Source: DHVE2 group archaeon
GTDB lineage: Archaea > Thermoplasmatota > Thermoplasmata > Thermoplasmatales > Aciduliprofundaceae
DNA length: 6,555 nt
Direction of reading: 5' to 3'
Assembly: GCA_015522955.1 (NCBI GenBank)
Contig: WALG01000062.1
Coordinates: 1 to 6,555 of the forward strand
This document shows positions 5,207 through 6,555 of the stretch, piece after piece. The notes beneath the pieces are model-generated. The model was not told the DNA's origin. It searched no databases and was given only the letters and a program-made list of their open reading frames with translations. Within the stretch, counting starts at the first letter, position 1, and each line of letters begins with the position of its first letter. The position numbers and the translations under genes were made by a program.

Positions 5207-6157
5207 ATGCCATATATGAATGTGGATCTTTACTCCTACTTTTACGGACTGGTTCAGCAGATACCACGAGGCAGGATTAGCACATATGGTGCATTGGCAA
5301 GGGCACTGGGTGATATAAAAGCAGCCAGGGCTTGCGGGGTTATGTTATCTCAGAATCCAGATCCCCCTAAGATTCCATGTCACAGAGTGGTTATGAGTGA
5401 TGGAACCCTCGGTGGTTTCACCCATCCACTGGGCGTAAAGAGAAAAATAGAACTCCTGAGGATGGAAGGAATCGAAATAGAAAATGGAAAAATAGCGGAT
5501 TTTGAGTATGTATTTTTTGACAGTTTTAAAACGGATTACCCTCTTAAAAAATTGAGAAAACTGCAGGAATCCATGCGTGATGAGATAATACTGGAGGATA
5601 TCTATTCGAGTGAGTATGTGGGTGGTGCAGACGTCTCATATACAGGGCGCCGCGCCTATGCCGCTCTCGTTATTTACAGGGGTGAAAGAAAGATTGAAGA
5701 GATAACTCTGGAGAGAGACATTTCTTTTCCCTATATCCCCACATATCTGGCCTTCAGAGAAGAGCCTCTCATCTCTGAGTTACTGCGTAAATGGAATGAT
5801 GAAATTATCCTTCTTGTGGATGGCAATGGAATATTGCATCCCCGAGGCATGGGGCTTGCAACATATGTTGGTGTAAAAAACCATGTATCCACCATAGGAG
5901 TTGCCAAATCTCTGCTTATGGGAGAAATAAGAGGAGAGGAGATATATTTAAATGGGAAAGTTGTAGCAAGATACCTGAGGAGTGGGAAAAAGAAAGGCAT
6001 CTATGTTAGTTCAGGTTATGGGGTGTCTCTGCAATCCGCAGTGAAAATTGTGAAAAAATATCTGAGATACAAAAATCCAGAGCCACTCAGGCAAGCACAC
6101 ATTCTGGCCAATGCTTTAAGATTGGGGATCGATAAAAATTATCCTGTATATAGGTAA
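5207..6157 (+). CDS. ogt-nfi: Fused O6-alkylguanine-DNA alkyltransferase and endonuclease V
   Basis: Two DNA repair enzymes are joined in 316 residues. Residues 1-105 or so form the alkyltransferase catalytic domain, which moves alkyl groups from O6-alkylguanine to its own cysteine. PCHRVV contains Cys58. Arg41 in the ARACG helix is the base-flipping arginine, Asn50 is the hinge, and Glu87 (LLRMEG) completes the Cys-His-Glu relay. The separate N-terminal domain of larger alkyltransferases is absent. Residues 110-316 or so form endonuclease V, which nicks near deoxyinosine. Asp142 (GGADVSY), Glu185 (YLAFREEP), Asp205 (VDGNG) and His298 are the expected metal ligands or catalytic residues. His211, Lys234 and the PYIP wedge (175-178) are also present. 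GLATYVGV replaces the common GLASHVGV. All key residues are intact, so both activities are likely. A fusion of this order was characterised in Ferroplasma acidarmanus. ATG 5216 is an alternative start; neither start has a ribosome binding site. Confidence 0.95.
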   Translation: MPYMNVDLYSYFYGLVQQIPRGRISTYGALARALGDIKAARACGVMLSQNPDPPKIPCHRVVMSDGTLGGFTHPLGVKRKIELLRMEGIEIENGKIADFEYVFFDSFKTDYPLKKLRKLQESMRDEIILEDIYSSEYVGGADVSYTGRRAYAALVIYRGERKIEEITLERDISFPYIPTYLAFREEPLISELLRKWNDEIILLVDGNGILHPRGMGLATYVGVKNHVSTIGVAKSLLMGEIRGEEIYLNGKVVARYLRSGKKKGIYVSSGYGVSLQSAVKIVKKYLRYKNPEPLRQAHILANALRLGIDKNYPVYR

Positions 6158-6205
6158 ATATTAAGCATATCCACCTAAAAAATAACGGAAGATAGAGCAA
6201 TAAGG

Positions 6206-6213
6206 TTTAAATA
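6206..6213 (+). promoter_or_regulatory. TATA box of the Lrp/AsnC regulator gene
   Basis: TTTAAATA, preceded by AAGG, is a near-ideal archaeal box A. A start of transcription about 26 nt downstream falls near 6236. That would give a leader of only about 8 nt before ATG 6244, about 35 nt before ATG 6271, or a leaderless start at GTG 6235. Confidence 0.7.
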
Positions 6214-6243
6214 TTGTTATCCAATTACCCATTGGTGACTGGG

Positions 6244-6555
6244 ATGGAAAAGGGTACGCAAGGAGTTACCATGGATATGGAATTCAAGTTCCTAAAGGAA
6301 ATTTTTGAGGATAAACTGGATGATCTGGACCTAAAAATATACCAACTCCTACGAGAGAATGGAAGGTTAAGCGATACAGAACTTGCAGAAAAATTAGGAG
6401 TATCAATCACCACTGCCAGAAGGAGAAGAATGGAACTCCAGAAAAAGGGATATTTACACGTACTTGGTCTTCTCTACTTTGGTCCTATTAATGTAGCATA
6501 TGCTGATGTGGTTGTGAAAATAAATAATCAGGTACCTGTAAGTGAGGTTATTGAA
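6244..6555 (+). CDS. Lrp/AsnC-family transcriptional regulator (partial, 3' end missing)
   Basis: The first 104 residues are present and the gene runs off the window. Residues 25-75 or so form the winged helix-turn-helix DNA-binding domain. LDDLDLKIYQLLRENGR, then SDTELAEKLGVSITTARRRR and LQKKGY, is the AsnC signature pattern. After it, YADVVVKI (about 86-93) begins the first strand of the ligand-binding RAM domain, most of which lies outside the window. Three starts are in frame. ATG 6244 has GGTGA at 6234-6238, 5 nt upstream. ATG 6271 has AAGGAG at 6260-6265, also 5 nt upstream. GTG 6235 would be almost leaderless. I chose 6244, but 6271 has a comparable binding site and still keeps the whole DNA-binding domain. 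Such regulators often control amino acid or energy metabolism genes and themselves; the target here is unknown. Confidence 0.9.
   Translation, partial: MEKGTQGVTMDMEFKFLKEIFEDKLDDLDLKIYQLLRENGRLSDTELAEKLGVSITTARRRRMELQKKGYLHVLGLLYFGPINVAYADVVVKINNQVPVSEVIE

Noticed and set aside
1..6555. CRISPR array, insertion sequence, phage or defence system
   Set aside because: No direct-repeat array, transposase, integrase or toxin-antitoxin pair is visible; the genes are housekeeping or unknown membrane proteins.

Overview
The window looks like ordinary chromosomal DNA of a euryarchaeon, most probably of the Thermoplasmatota. An Aciduliprofundum-like organism is my best guess, made from gene content alone. 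The archaeal signs are strong. There is an archaeal-type NAC with a C-terminal UBA domain, a class I (archaeal) CCA-adding enzyme, a short archaeal triosephosphate isomerase, a tRNA-Arg with a bulge-helix-bulge intron and no encoded CCA, and an Lrp/AsnC regulator. Several TATA boxes sit about 26 nt upstream of start codons. The fusion of O6-alkylguanine-DNA alkyltransferase to endonuclease V is known from Ferroplasma, which supports the Thermoplasmatota placement.

Layout. Bases 1-132 are the 3' end of an unknown acidic protein (+). Bases 194-931 encode a membrane-anchored, probably glycosylated surface protein (+). A hairpin (937-968) separates this from a minus-strand block: an intron-containing tRNA-Arg(GCG) at 976-1101, then a polytopic membrane protein gene (1128-2053) broken by a one-base frameshift. 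That gene and the plus-strand NAC gene (2144-2482) are divergent across a 90-bp promoter region, which also holds an 18-bp perfect palindrome. NAC is followed at once by the CCA-adding enzyme (about 2479-3798), whose conserved N-terminus extends upstream of any ATG, GTG or TTG codon. A minus-strand pair converges on it with a 23-bp overlap: triosephosphate isomerase (4432-5103) and a three-helix membrane protein with an Ig-like outer domain (3776-4432), linked by TAATG. Last on the plus strand are the alkyltransferase-endonuclease V fusion (5207-6157) and the start of an Lrp/AsnC regulator (6244 to the window end).

How the genes relate. NAC, the CCA enzyme and the tRNA all serve translation: nascent-chain handling, tRNA 3'-end completion and arginine decoding. 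The tRNA here lacks an encoded CCA, so it depends on the enzyme encoded nearby. The fusion protein handles alkylated guanine and deaminated bases, which suits a hot or acidic habitat. I see no CRISPR array, transposon, phage or defence system.

The observations most worth checking are the CCA gene whose only plausible start is an ATA inside an ATAA overlap, the frameshifted membrane protein gene that keeps an intact promoter, and the palindrome between that promoter's TATA box and the start codon.
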